Part shown: positions 45,527-55,213 of the stretch, piece after piece | How the letters are laid out: every line of letters begins with the position of its first letter | How positions within the stretch are numbered: the first letter of the stretch is position 1 | Source of the DNA: Ignavibacteriales bacterium | Lineage (GTDB): Bacteria; Bacteroidota; Ignavibacteria; UBA10030; SZUA-254 | Assembly: GCA_016218025.1 (NCBI GenBank) | Contig: JACRFD010000010.1 | Span: forward strand, 1-64,000 | Direction of reading: 5' to 3' | Length of the DNA stretch: 64,000 bases | Program-made: the position numbers and the translations under genes | Notes under the pieces: generated by a model | Seen by the model: the letters and a program-made list of their open reading frames with translations, nothing else | Databases searched by the model: none | Told to the model about the DNA's origin: nothing

Positions 45527-46825
45527 ATGACAACCGAGCAGATCACCGAAAACGCCAAAGCAATCCTGCTCCTTTGTGGCCGATTTGGTTCTGGGAATGA
45601 TGATGCTGCCAAGCCACTCACGACAAAGGAATATGATCAGTTGGCGGCATGGCTTCGAACCAAAAACTGGTGGCCTGTGGATCTTCTGGAAGAAAGCAAC
45701 CTGATGACCCTGCAGGATCCCGCTCTTCCTGTGAAGCGTGAACGACTCGAAGCTCTTCTGTCGAGAGGGACGGCCATGGCACTTGCCGTGGAGAAATGGA
45801 GTAACAAGGGTCTATGGGTGATCTGTCGAAGTGATGATGACTACCCGCAAAGGTTGAAACAAAACCTCAGAGGCAACGCTCCCCCAATTCTGTATGGTGC
45901 CGGTGATCGGATGCTGCTTTCCAAAGGCGGCCTCGCTGTTGTCGGTTCAAGGAATGTGGATTCGCAAGGTGAATCGTTTGCGCGCAATCTTGGAAGACAT
46001 GCCGCCGAGTGCGGAATGCAACTAGTTTCAGGCGCGGCACGTGGGGTCGACGAGGTAGCTATGCACAGTGCGTTCTCAGCCGGTGGAACTGTCGTTGGAG
46101 TTTTGGCGGACAGCCTTTTGAGTTCGGCCGTATCAGGGAAATACCGTGAAGGCCTTCGCGATGAAAAGCTCACGCTGGTCTCCACATTCATTCCCGAAGC
46201 CGGATTCAGTGTCGGCAATGCGATGAGCCGTAACAAGTATGTCTATGCTCTTGCTGATTACGCCGTCGTCGTAAGTGCCGATCACAAGAAAGGTGGTACG
46301 TGGGCTGGTGCTGAGGAAGAACTCCGGAACAAGGATCGACGCCCCGTGTTTGTCAGAATCGGAACGGACGTACCGCGAGGCAACACTGAACTTCTCAAGA
46401 AGGGCGCTCTTCCGTTTCCAGAAGAAGCCTGGAAGGAAGACCTCGGGGGCGTTCTTCGAACATCATCAGCAGATGTTAGGCCGGCAATCGAGGAGGAAAA
46501 GTACCTATCACTAGATTTCTCGCAGGCTCAACCGTCCGTTGCGAAGAGCCCCGATGTGTCCCATACCGTTCATGAAGGAATTCAGGAATATAGTTTGCAA
46601 AAGGCCCAGAGTGCCACCGTGTATGATGCTGTCAGGCCGATCATTCTCGCTGCCCTGCGCAAGCCAATGACCTCGGACGAGCTAAGGGCCATACTCGACG
46701 TGCGAAAACCCCAGTTGCAAGACTGGATCAAGACCCTAAAAGCTGAAGGATTAGTTAAGACGAAGACTTTCCACAAAAAGAAAAAACTAATGCGCATTGA
46801 TCCAAATGAGGAACTAGGTCTTTAA
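45527..46825 (+). CDS. DprA-family Rossmann-fold protein with winged-helix tail
   Basis: This 432-residue protein's core, about residues 95-300, is the DprA/Smf Rossmann fold: ICRSDDDYPQRLKQ, LAVVGSRNVDSQG (138-142 VVGSR), LVSGAARGVDEVAM (168-175) and the STFIPEAGFSVGNAMSRN segment. The C-terminal 60 residues (MTSDELRAILDVRKPQLQDWIKTLKAEGLV) look like a winged helix. DprA proteins load RecA on incoming ssDNA, but this one is paired with a helicase-PRTase rather than competence genes. The ribosome site AGGAG overlaps the upstream stop region, so the pair is co-translated. GC-rich like its partner. Confidence 0.87.
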   Translation: MTTEQITENAKAILLLCGRFGSGNDDAAKPLTTKEYDQLAAWLRTKNWWPVDLLEESNLMTLQDPALPVKRERLEALLSRGTAMALAVEKWSNKGLWVICRSDDDYPQRLKQNLRGNAPPILYGAGDRMLLSKGGLAVVGSRNVDSQGESFARNLGRHAAECGMQLVSGAARGVDEVAMHSAFSAGGTVVGVLADSLLSSAVSGKYREGLRDEKLTLVSTFIPEAGFSVGNAMSRNKYVYALADYAVVVSADHKKGGTWAGAEEELRNKDRRPVFVRIGTDVPRGNTELLKKGALPFPEEAWKEDLGGVLRTSSADVRPAIEEEKYLSLDFSQAQPSVAKSPDVSHTVHEGIQEYSLQKAQSATVYDAVRPIILAALRKPMTSDELRAILDVRKPQLQDWIKTLKAEGLVKTKTFHKKKKLMRIDPNEELGL

Positions 46826-46933
46826 TGTCACTACCTTATTACAAACTACGAACCTGCTTTGGAAAGAGTTGTTGAACATTGGCTGGATCCAAGTAATCAA
46901 TCGAGCGGCATCCAGCACAAATCAGCACAAACT
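46826..46933. other. Short gap after the cassette
   Basis: A dyad CTGGATCC...ATCCAG near 46891-46916 is the only structure seen. There is no T-run typical of a terminator and no att-like repeat matching the left side of the cassette. Confidence 0.3.
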
Positions 46934-47182
46934 CTAATAACATGATTTTAACAAAGCTGGAATTGATATATCTTCATCCAGTTCATCCCAATGAATACCG
47001 ATACCCCTCCCTATAAATCTCCATTTGCCACGTTGTTTATCTGTAGCGTTTCGAAGTTTGGGAAACCATTCTAAAGGCACACTTAACTCTCTTCCATCAA
47101 GCAATCGTATGTGCAATAAATCAGGATCAAACCATACATCGGATGCCAACGCTTCAGAAATTTTCTGTACAAACGTATTCAT
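46934..47182 (-). CDS. DUF2442 domain protein
   Basis: This 82-residue protein has the DUF2442 pattern: VWFDPDLLHIRLLDGRELSVPLEWFPKL and WRFIGRGIGIHWDELDEDISIPALL. Such proteins are often antitoxin-like partners of DUF4160 proteins. No partner is seen here, where it stands alone after the GC-rich cassette. Confidence 0.88.
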   Translation of the reverse strand: MNTFVQKISEALASDVWFDPDLLHIRLLDGRELSVPLEWFPKLRNATDKQRGKWRFIGRGIGIHWDELDEDISIPALLKSCY

Positions 47183-47217
47183 AACAATATTCTTCCAAAT
47201 AAATCTATTTTACAATT

Positions 47218-48459
47218 TTACATTAATCCCGACGGCAGCCTCGGTGATGAAATCAACTTCTTAAACTCTTCCCATCTTTGTTGCGGTTTATCTGGTGTGC
47301 CGCCTCGCTTCTCGATATACTGCTTTACCAAATCCTGTCCGAGATTATAGTTAATAACATAACTGCGGTAAGTATCAAAAAAGCGTGTGCGTTGTTGGGC
47401 ACGGTCGGGTGACATGAGTGCATACTTTACAAGCCATGCTGCCGCTTCGTCGCGAGTCATTGTGCCGTTGAGATATCCACGAGCGGCTTCATTACCCGCA
47501 TATCCTAACTTTAAAAATAGTTCGTGAATCTGATAGTATCTTTCTGCTTTATTACTATCCATACCTGCAATGGGAAATAAAATCTTTTTTTCAAATTCAA
47601 TTCTATCTTTTCCGGGCAGAACCACATCGATACCGAAATTCGCTGTTCCTTCTGCAATCAAAGATTGCGGACTGAACAAAGCATAAACCGATGCCTCCAC
47701 CCATCCGTATTTTTTGTAAAGAATACTTTCAAGCAAAGAGTTATAGACATGATGTCCTGGATAACCTTCGTGCGCGGCAAGATCAACGGCACGATCTATG
47801 TAAATCGGCAGATCGGTGTTCATCTGAATTAAACTAAAACTATCTCCTTTATACCAATTATATCCGCTCCACGGTTTATCGTTTAAATATTCTATCGTAA
47901 AGTTTTCATTGTCAGGGAGATCAATATGTTCCTTCGTTCTGTTACGGCATTCGGTAATTGCCGATTTAAAAACCTGATCTAATTTATCTTTCGGTATTAT
48001 AAACTCTTTTTTAAATTGATTATATTTTTCGTTCACCGATCCTTTTCCCGAAAGCAACGTATCCATCTCGGCAACAATCTTTTGGAAATGACTTTCAGTG
48101 AAGGAAGGCGGTATTACATCGTAAAGCGCTTTTGCTTCCTCATCAAATGAAAACTTTTTACCTGTGAGCATATCAACCCGCGCAAGAAGCGATGTAAGCT
48201 GAGTTTTCAAGTATTGCTGTCTAAGCTGAATGATCTCTGTCTCACTGCTCATATTCAAATCATTTAACTCTGCGATAGCCCTTTGTCCCATCAAGCGGAT
48301 GTCCGAAAGGGATTTTTGTTCCTTTTTTACTTCTTGAAGAAACTTGACCGGTCCATAGAAGGAATCTACATAACTATCATCATGCTGACCTAAAGAGAGT
48401 ACCAACTTTACATATGTTTCTGCTATTCGATTTAGAGTTATGGTAATATCTTGAGACAT
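47218..48459 (-). CDS. DUF885 family putative metallopeptidase
   Basis: This 413-residue protein has the DUF885 zinc motif AAHEGYPGHHVYN (HExxxHH), further Glu in AEGTANFGIDV, and a helical overall pattern. The family is thought to be peptidases. No signal peptide is seen, so a cytosolic role is likely. It is encoded in the minus direction with the Tld genes upstream, separated by a structured repeat. Confidence 0.85.
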   Translation of the reverse strand: MSQDITITLNRIAETYVKLVLSLGQHDDSYVDSFYGPVKFLQEVKKEQKSLSDIRLMGQRAIAELNDLNMSSETEIIQLRQQYLKTQLTSLLARVDMLTGKKFSFDEEAKALYDVIPPSFTESHFQKIVAEMDTLLSGKGSVNEKYNQFKKEFIIPKDKLDQVFKSAITECRNRTKEHIDLPDNENFTIEYLNDKPWSGYNWYKGDSFSLIQMNTDLPIYIDRAVDLAAHEGYPGHHVYNSLLESILYKKYGWVEASVYALFSPQSLIAEGTANFGIDVVLPGKDRIEFEKKILFPIAGMDSNKAERYYQIHELFLKLGYAGNEAARGYLNGTMTRDEAAAWLVKYALMSPDRAQQRTRFFDTYRSYVINYNLGQDLVKQYIEKRGGTPDKPQQRWEEFKKLISSPRLPSGLM

Positions 48460-48585
48460 AAAAATGCTTTCGAGATTGATAAATGGAAACTATGTGCTTG
48501 GTATTTTACGAAGAAAATTGAGGAATGTCAAAAAGATCCTCTCTCTCACGGAGTATAAGCAAACTTGGGGTTGTCTAATGAGTTT

Positions 48586-48693
48586 GTTTTCTCGTTACAT
48601 CCCGTCTCGACCACGTCGCGACGGGACACTCGAAAACCTGCCACAGATGCAGGTTCTCGAGTTCATAGTTTCAACATAGTGTATCGAGAGAAC
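48586..48693. repeat. Cloverleaf-like dispersed repeat, copy 2
   Basis: The outer stem GTTTTCTCG (48586-48594) / CGAGAGAAC (48685-48693) is identical to copy 1 at 7166-7275. The hairpins CCCGTCTCGAC/GTCGCGACGGG and CGAAAACCTGC/GCAGGTTCTCG are kept. In the second one, the pair that is G-T in copy 1 is T-A here. The third hairpin is not conserved. It lies between the DUF885 start and the TldE-like stop. Confidence 0.8.
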
Positions 48694-48726
48694 CTTTTTA
48701 GTCAACCCCATTCAGGGATGATGGTA

Positions 48727-50049
48727 CTATTTTCCACCCACAGTCATCTCGGCAACTTTGATAGTCGGACCGGTGATGGAATCTTTAAACTTCACATCAT
48801 TGCCAACCATCTCGATACCTTTGAGAAGCTGACCGAGATTTCCGGAGAATGTAATTTCTGCAACCGGATAGGTCAACTCACCTTTCTCGATCCATAAACC
48901 GTATGCACCGCGGGAAATATCGCCGGTTGTCGGCACTAAACCAAACCCGATTGTACCGGTCAGGAACAATCCTTTATCAACCGATTTAATGATTTCTTCA
49001 GGTGTTGATTTGCCGGGTGAGAGATAAAAATTATTTGTACCCGAACTATTACCTGTAGATTTCATACTCAGCTTCTTACTTGCGTAAGTATCCATCAGGT
49101 AATTTTTAAGTACGCCATTTTCAATTACAACGGTTTTTCTCGTTGGAACTCCTTCACCATCGAACGGTTTTGTGCCTGCCGCGCCGGGAATAAGTCCATC
49201 ATCTGTTACTGTCACGAGATCGCTTCCGATTTTTTCGCCTATCTTTCCTGCAAGGAACGACTGCTTGAGATATATGCTGTTACCGTTGATGCAATTAAAC
49301 AGAAAGGCGAGCAGACTTGCTGTCATCGGCGCCTCGAACACAACCGGAACATTTTGCGTATCAACTTTCTTTCCGCCAATCAGACGCGTCACCCTGTGAA
49401 TTGCTTTCTTAGCAATCTCTTCGGGACTTTCAAGCTCACTCAGTATTCTTGAAGAATCATTCCAGCCCTCATCGAAGAGATTCGGTTCTTCACCCGACTG
49501 TAAATAAACACCCGAGGAACATGATGTCCGTTTATACGATCCGCTGAAACCATTCGAGTTGGCAAGGAATGTTTCACCGGTATATGTTCCATACGATGAA
49601 CCATAACTTTTCTTGACCCGCTTATCGGCTAAACAGATTTTCTCGATCTCTTTTGCTACTGCGATTTTATTCTCCGGTAGAAGTTCAAGAATAGCCGGAT
49701 CCCACATTTTCAATTTTTCGATATCGACAGATATGACTTCCTTTTCAGGAAGTCCCGCCAGCAGATCAGCACTTGATAATTTTGCACGCTCGATAGCGTT
49801 CTCGACAAGTTTTTCCAACGTTTCTTTGGAAAGATCGGAAGAACTTGCACGTGCCATCTTTCCTTCAACAAAAAGTCGAAGTGAAAGTCCTTTAGAACCG
49901 GCTTCTACTAGTCGCTCGACTTCACCTTCACGAACATCAAGAGAAAACTCACTTCCCTGTCCGATTGATACTTCAATCTGAGTAGCACCTTTCTTGCGCC
50001 CAAAGGCAACTAAGTCTTCTGCTAACTTTAAGAGATTATCGTTTTTCAT
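48727..50049 (-). CDS. TldE/PmbA-like metalloprotease subunit
   Basis: This 440-residue protein is a TldD/PmbA-family member lacking the zinc motif, with PmbA-like segments (GLIPGAAGTKPFDGEGVPTRK, KNYLMDTYASKKL, GFGLVPTTGDISRGAYG). TldE pairs with TldD to form a heterodimeric protease that processes peptides and some antibiotics. Its ATG overlaps the TldD stop by 4 bases (ATGA). Confidence 0.88.
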   Translation of the reverse strand: MKNDNLLKLAEDLVAFGRKKGATQIEVSIGQGSEFSLDVREGEVERLVEAGSKGLSLRLFVEGKMARASSSDLSKETLEKLVENAIERAKLSSADLLAGLPEKEVISVDIEKLKMWDPAILELLPENKIAVAKEIEKICLADKRVKKSYGSSYGTYTGETFLANSNGFSGSYKRTSCSSGVYLQSGEEPNLFDEGWNDSSRILSELESPEEIAKKAIHRVTRLIGGKKVDTQNVPVVFEAPMTASLLAFLFNCINGNSIYLKQSFLAGKIGEKIGSDLVTVTDDGLIPGAAGTKPFDGEGVPTRKTVVIENGVLKNYLMDTYASKKLSMKSTGNSSGTNNFYLSPGKSTPEEIIKSVDKGLFLTGTIGFGLVPTTGDISRGAYGLWIEKGELTYPVAEITFSGNLGQLLKGIEMVGNDVKFKDSITGPTIKVAEMTVGGK

Positions 50050-51572
50050 TGTCGACCTCCAACCGTCATCTGACGAATTTTGAGTGTTGGTGTTCCAGCA
50101 GTTACAGCAGCAGATTGCCCGTCTTTACCGCACGAGCCAAGGAAGAATTGTGTATCATTAGCGATCATCTCAACTTCATTCAGTATTTGCACATTAGTAC
50201 CGATGAGTGTTGCATTCTTAATAGGTCTTGTAAGTCTTCCATCTTCAATCAAGTAACCCATATTAACGGAGAATGTAAACTTTCCGGTATCACTCACCTG
50301 ACCACCCTGATACGTCTCTGCATAAAAACCTTTCGTAACTGATTTAATGATATCCTCGGAATTTGCATCACCGGGCGCTAATACTGTATTGGCCATACGT
50401 GGGATTGGATTGTTCCTGTAAGTTTGTCTGCGCCCATGTCCATTCATATCCATACCCATTAATTTTGCAGAAAGCCGATCTTGCATATAACCAACGAGCT
50501 TTCCCTTATCAATGAGCATTGTTTTTTGGGGAATAGTTCCTTCATCGTCGATGTTAAAACTTCCGCGATAATCGGAAATCGTTGGATCGTCATAAATCGT
50601 AACAATTGGATTCGCAACTTGCTTTCCTAATTTATCCCACATGATGGAAGTTTTCTTTCTGTTACCATCGGCTTCGAGAGGATGACCAACAGCTTCGTGA
50701 ATCATCACACCAGATTGATAAGAACTAAGCACGACTGGCTGTTCACCTGCAGGCGGATCGACTGCGGAAAGAAGTGTGATTGCATCTTGTGCAGCTCTTT
50801 TTCCAACTTCCTTAGGCGTCATTATATTTTGGTAAAAACCAAGTCCATACCTGCCCCCGGCTGTTTTATATCCGGTATTGCGAACACCTTTGTCCTCTGC
50901 TGTAGCAGATGCTACCATCATTACCTGCGGACGAATATCCGATATGAGTAATCCTTCGCTATTCGCAATAGTAACGTATTGAATCTCATCCATTAAAGAA
51001 GCTTGCGCTTTGACAATTCGAGCATCGTACGATTTAATAGCGTCGTACGCTTCCTTGACAAGATCGACTTTTGGAGATAGTTTCATTTCGTTAAGTGGAG
51101 ATTTCAAATCATAGACTTGAAGGTTAGATGATTTTTGTGTGAGATTAGCAACCGATAATTTCGACATCCCCGAAGCAATAGCCGCAGCAGTAAGTGCTGT
51201 TTGTTTCATCTTCTCGAAAGATAGATCATCCGTGTAACCATAACCGGTTTGTGCTCCTTTGAGAACACGGATACCAACACCGAGAGAAATGTTCTCTGAT
51301 GAATCTTTAATTATGTCTTCTTCCATCCTTACAGAATTCAAAACGCGGTACTCGAAAAACAATTCTGAAAATTCTCCCCCTTTTGATAAAGCTATTTGTA
51401 AAATCTTTTTCATATCCTCCGGTGAAACACCGAACCGTTCTTCGAAAAACGAAGCGGTTGGAGGAGGTATTTTACCCTGAGCGATCAAGTCAAACCACAT
51501 TGCAGAGGCAATACCTGCTGCAAGTCCGGATCCACTTTTCCTCAGAAAATCCCTGCGATTCATATCTAACAT
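50046..51572 (-). CDS. TldD-like metalloprotease with Tat signal
   Basis: This 508-residue protein has the TldD motif HEAVGHPLEADG (His292, Glu293, His297; HExxxH) and the family C-terminus. It begins MLDMNRRDFLRKSGSGLAAG..., a twin-arginine signal, so it may be exported folded. Most TldD proteins are cytoplasmic, so this is unusual. AGGAG lies 8 bases before ATG 51572. Partner of the overlapping TldE-like gene. Confidence 0.9.
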   Translation of the reverse strand: MLDMNRRDFLRKSGSGLAAGIASAMWFDLIAQGKIPPPTASFFEERFGVSPEDMKKILQIALSKGGEFSELFFEYRVLNSVRMEEDIIKDSSENISLGVGIRVLKGAQTGYGYTDDLSFEKMKQTALTAAAIASGMSKLSVANLTQKSSNLQVYDLKSPLNEMKLSPKVDLVKEAYDAIKSYDARIVKAQASLMDEIQYVTIANSEGLLISDIRPQVMMVASATAEDKGVRNTGYKTAGGRYGLGFYQNIMTPKEVGKRAAQDAITLLSAVDPPAGEQPVVLSSYQSGVMIHEAVGHPLEADGNRKKTSIMWDKLGKQVANPIVTIYDDPTISDYRGSFNIDDEGTIPQKTMLIDKGKLVGYMQDRLSAKLMGMDMNGHGRRQTYRNNPIPRMANTVLAPGDANSEDIIKSVTKGFYAETYQGGQVSDTGKFTFSVNMGYLIEDGRLTRPIKNATLIGTNVQILNEVEMIANDTQFFLGSCGKDGQSAAVTAGTPTLKIRQMTVGGRQ

Positions 51573-51802
51573 TTTTTATTCTCCTGATGAATTATAAATA
51601 AAGAAGTTGCTAAGAAGTTTAAATTCTAATCTGTAAATAATTATAATTTTGAATTTCTTCATATAGTTGAATCAGTTCAATTCCAATTCGGTGAGCGGTA
51701 ACATTCACCGTTAAACGGTATTAATTCAGTACGGTAAAATAATCTAAAAGATTCGATTTAATCCTTTAAAATATTTGTATTTTATCTGAATTAACAAAAA
51801 TG

Positions 51803-54800
51803 TTATTCCCCTTTCCATTCAGGAACTCTGCCGCTTGTCCATGGTGCACCTGCTGCTTCTGCAGCTTGTTCCAAATTCTTTAAGTCAACTTCAACAAGAG
51901 TTCTAAGTTTTTGCAGTTCTGACGTAAATTCTATGTTTGCTATTTCATACGCATCCTGAACGGTTTGTGTTGGTTTTGAGGTAGAAGTACTCATATCGTA
52001 AACTGCCTTGTTGACACGGTCGCTTATTGATGGAAGCGAATTTTCATTCCGTGATCTGCGTGTCTGATCTCCACGGAAATTTCTGAGAATATCGTTTATA
52101 CGCACTTCAAGATTCAATGCATCGGCAGTAAGCTTATCAAGCTGAGATGGAGTTTCAAGCAAAGCCCGTTTAAGAGAACCGATACGGATTTTAACTTCAT
52201 TTGCCATTTGAGAAGCACCTGAAAATGCTCTCTGTAACTTAGCCGCTTTCTTCTGAAATTCTACTAACATTTTTCTATCTTCAGGATTCATTTTATCCTG
52301 CTCAGGCACGTACGCAGTAAACGATTGCGGCTCACCAAGCGGAGTTACAATGCCACTAACTTTTTTAGAAAGTGTGATTGTATATTTCCCGGGTATCACC
52401 ATCGGACCACCTTCCGGTTCATCATCACTACCGGGTGGCTGCGGTGAAGCAAGATATGGAAGCGGATATCGCAAATCCCACAAAGTTCTGTTTATTCCTT
52501 TTGAATTAGCACCGCTCAATTTTCTTACCACATTTCCATCCGCATCCGTAACAGTCAATATAATCGAGGGTGCTTCTTCTTCATCCTCTGCTCTTAATTC
52601 ATCGAATGTTGGATATCGAACAGGTTGTTTTTTCTTTTCAGCTTCTTTCTCAGCTTCCTGTCGAATTTCTTTCTTAGTTTTCAATGCATCTTTTATGTAA
52701 TATGTAAAAGTTGCAGCAATTGGAGGATTTGTTGTATTGAAGAATGACTCGCCTTGCGTTGCCTTCTTTGAACCACCAAGCGGATACGATTGCATAAACA
52801 TCATTGCATCTTTGACAGGAAATGTAGCAACATCTTTTTCAAGCATTTCCTTTTTGATCAAACGAAGTGGTGAATAATCATCAAGAATATAAAATCCCCT
52901 GCCGAATGTTGCCAGCACTAAATCGTTCTCTCTTTTCTGGATAGCAATATCGCGAACAGCGATTGTGGGAAGTCCGCTCTTTAGCTGAATCCATTTCTGT
53001 CCACCATCGACTGTGAAGAAAACACCGAATTCTGTTCCGACAAATAATAGATTTGGATTGATATGATCTTCTGCTATTGCAAGAACTGGTCCGTTAGCCG
53101 GAAGGTTTCCTTTTATTGATGCCCACGTTTTACCTGCATCGATACTTTTAAGAATATATGGATTGAAATCTGCCATCTTATGATTATCGAACGAAGCATA
53201 AACGGTATTGACATCGTGCTGAGAAGTAAGTATTCTACAAACATATGTTTTTTCAGGAACACCCGTAAACTTTTCATATTTCTTCCATGAATTACCGCCA
53301 TCTTCTGTAACGTGAATCAGTCCGTCATCTGTGCCAACGTAAATCATTCCTTCTTTCTTTGGAGACTCAGAAAGTGCCGTGCAATTACCATAAAGCGAGG
53401 TTGAAGCATTCTTCGCTATAGCATCAACGCTCCAGATTTTTCCCATCACTTCAAGTTGATTTCTGTCGATTTGCCTTGTGAGATCTCCGCTGACAGGTTT
53501 CCATGAATCGCCGCGATCATCACTTCGGAATAATTTATTCGCTGCAAAATATAATCGAGTATGATTATGCGGACTAATAATAAGCGGTGAATCCCAGTTC
53601 CAACGCAATCCTTCTTCACCTTTTCCCGGTTGAGGTTGAATTCCAACTTCCTCACCTGTACGTCTATCGTATCTAACGAGTCCACCGTACTGACTTTCGC
53701 TGTAAACTATGTTTGGATCTTCAGGATCAACTCGCGATTGGAATCCATCTCCTCCTGTTGTAATAAACCAATCCTGATTCGTTATTCCTGATGCGTTACG
53801 AGTTCGTGAAGGTCCACCAAGAGTTGAATTATCCTGTGTTCCACCATAAACATAATAAAACGGTTTTGAGTTATCTACACAAACATCATAAAACTGTGTT
53901 ATCGGAAGATTAGCAAAATAATCCCATGTTTGACCGCGGTCGAAACTTTCGTACAAACCGCCATCGCTTCCAACAATGTAATGTCGTGTGTCATCTGTAT
54001 CAATCCACATCGCATGATTATCAACATGTTTTGATTTTTCACCTAAACGTGTGAAAGTTTTCCCTGCATCATCAGATACCATCAAAAATACATCCATCGA
54101 ATAAACCCGATCAACATCTTTTGGATCGCAATAAATTGTTTGATAATATTGCGGACTGCCTGCAACATAGTCGCCGCGCTTTTCCCAGTTTGCTCCGCAA
54201 TCAATGGAACGGAAGAAACCGCCTTTCTTTGTTTGTGCTTCAACCATTGCATATAGCACTCGGTTATCGACCGGAGAAATCGCCAATCCGATTCTTCCAA
54301 CATCACCGGCAGGTAAGCCGTTTTTCAATTTCGTCCATGTTGCGCCTGCATCTGTTGATTTGTGGATACCGCCATCGGGTCCGCCATTAATTAAAGTCCA
54401 AACATGCCTGCGTCTTTGGTATGATGCGGCATAAATGATATCAGGATTCTTTGGGTCGATCACCAGATCAGTTACACCCGTATTTTCATTGATGCTTAAA
54501 ATATTATTCCATGTTTTACCGGCATCGGTTGTTTTGAACAATCCGCGCTCACCGCCGGGTCCCCACAACGGACCTTGAGATGCCACATAAACAACAGATG
54601 AATTACGCGGATCGACAATGATGCGGGCGATATGTTCTGATTTTTTCAATCCCATATTTTTCCAAGATTTTCCTCCATCATCGGAGCGGTAAACGCCATC
54701 ACCGTAAGCAACGCTTCTCTGACTGTTATTCTCGCCTGTTCCGACCCAAACAATAAGAGGATTCAGAGGATCGATAGTGACACAACCAATTGAGTACGAA

Positions 54801-55102
54801 CCTTGATCGTCAAATATTGGAGTCCATGTTGTACCTGAGTTTGTTGTTTTCCAAACTCCGCCGGAGGCAACTCCGATAAACCAGTTTGATTTGTCGGTTG
54901 GGTTGATTGCAATAGAAGAAATTCTTCCCGACATAAGAGCGGGACCGATTGAACGGAATTTAAGTCCCGAAAATGTTCCCGACTGCATCGGATCTTTAGT
55001 TTTTGAAGTATCTTCCTGCTTCGAATCTTTTTTCGATTCAGCGAATAAAGAAATTGTTAGTATGATGAATAAAGAAACAAAATTTAATAGAAATCTTTTC
55101 AT
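51803..55102 (-). CDS. Large secreted BNR/Asp-box (sortilin-like) repeat protein
   Basis: This protein is about 1,099 residues long. A signal peptide (MKRFLLNFVSLFIILTISLF) is followed by many 'S(D/T)DGGxxW' Asp-box repeats making two beta-propellers, as in VPS10/sortilin-like bacterial proteins. A charged, helical C-terminal third follows (KLQRAFSGASQMANEVKIR...). No type IX sorting domain is visible, so it is likely periplasmic or exported in another way. The start at 55102 is supported by GGAGATATTTT before the ATG. The ATG 35 codons earlier (55207) would put non-signal sequence first. Function unknown. Confidence 0.85.
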   Translation of the reverse strand: MKRFLLNFVSLFIILTISLFAESKKDSKQEDTSKTKDPMQSGTFSGLKFRSIGPALMSGRISSIAINPTDKSNWFIGVASGGVWKTTNSGTTWTPIFDDQGSYSIGCVTIDPLNPLIVWVGTGENNSQRSVAYGDGVYRSDDGGKSWKNMGLKKSEHIARIIVDPRNSSVVYVASQGPLWGPGGERGLFKTTDAGKTWNNILSINENTGVTDLVIDPKNPDIIYAASYQRRRHVWTLINGGPDGGIHKSTDAGATWTKLKNGLPAGDVGRIGLAISPVDNRVLYAMVEAQTKKGGFFRSIDCGANWEKRGDYVAGSPQYYQTIYCDPKDVDRVYSMDVFLMVSDDAGKTFTRLGEKSKHVDNHAMWIDTDDTRHYIVGSDGGLYESFDRGQTWDYFANLPITQFYDVCVDNSKPFYYVYGGTQDNSTLGGPSRTRNASGITNQDWFITTGGDGFQSRVDPEDPNIVYSESQYGGLVRYDRRTGEEVGIQPQPGKGEEGLRWNWDSPLIISPHNHTRLYFAANKLFRSDDRGDSWKPVSGDLTRQIDRNQLEVMGKIWSVDAIAKNASTSLYGNCTALSESPKKEGMIYVGTDDGLIHVTEDGGNSWKKYEKFTGVPEKTYVCRILTSQHDVNTVYASFDNHKMADFNPYILKSIDAGKTWASIKGNLPANGPVLAIAEDHINPNLLFVGTEFGVFFTVDGGQKWIQLKSGLPTIAVRDIAIQKRENDLVLATFGRGFYILDDYSPLRLIKKEMLEKDVATFPVKDAMMFMQSYPLGGSKKATQGESFFNTTNPPIAATFTYYIKDALKTKKEIRQEAEKEAEKKKQPVRYPTFDELRAEDEEEAPSIILTVTDADGNVVRKLSGANSKGINRTLWDLRYPLPYLASPQPPGSDDEPEGGPMVIPGKYTITLSKKVSGIVTPLGEPQSFTAYVPEQDKMNPEDRKMLVEFQKKAAKLQRAFSGASQMANEVKIRIGSLKRALLETPSQLDKLTADALNLEVRINDILRNFRGDQTRRSRNENSLPSISDRVNKAVYDMSTSTSKPTQTVQDAYEIANIEFTSELQKLRTLVEVDLKNLEQAAEAAGAPWTSGRVPEWKGE

Positions 55103-55213
55103 AAAATATCTCCATGCGGATGATGGTTTAAATGGAATTTGGAACTTTAGAATGTAAAGGAATGAGAAGAGAAATGCAAAATATCGGAATGGTGCAAACT
55201 TAGACAACAGAAT

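Noticed and set aside
43397..46825. Integrative element boundaries around the GC-rich cassette
   Set aside because: No integrase, tRNA or matching direct repeats at the two edges were found by reading, so exact boundaries cannot be claimed.
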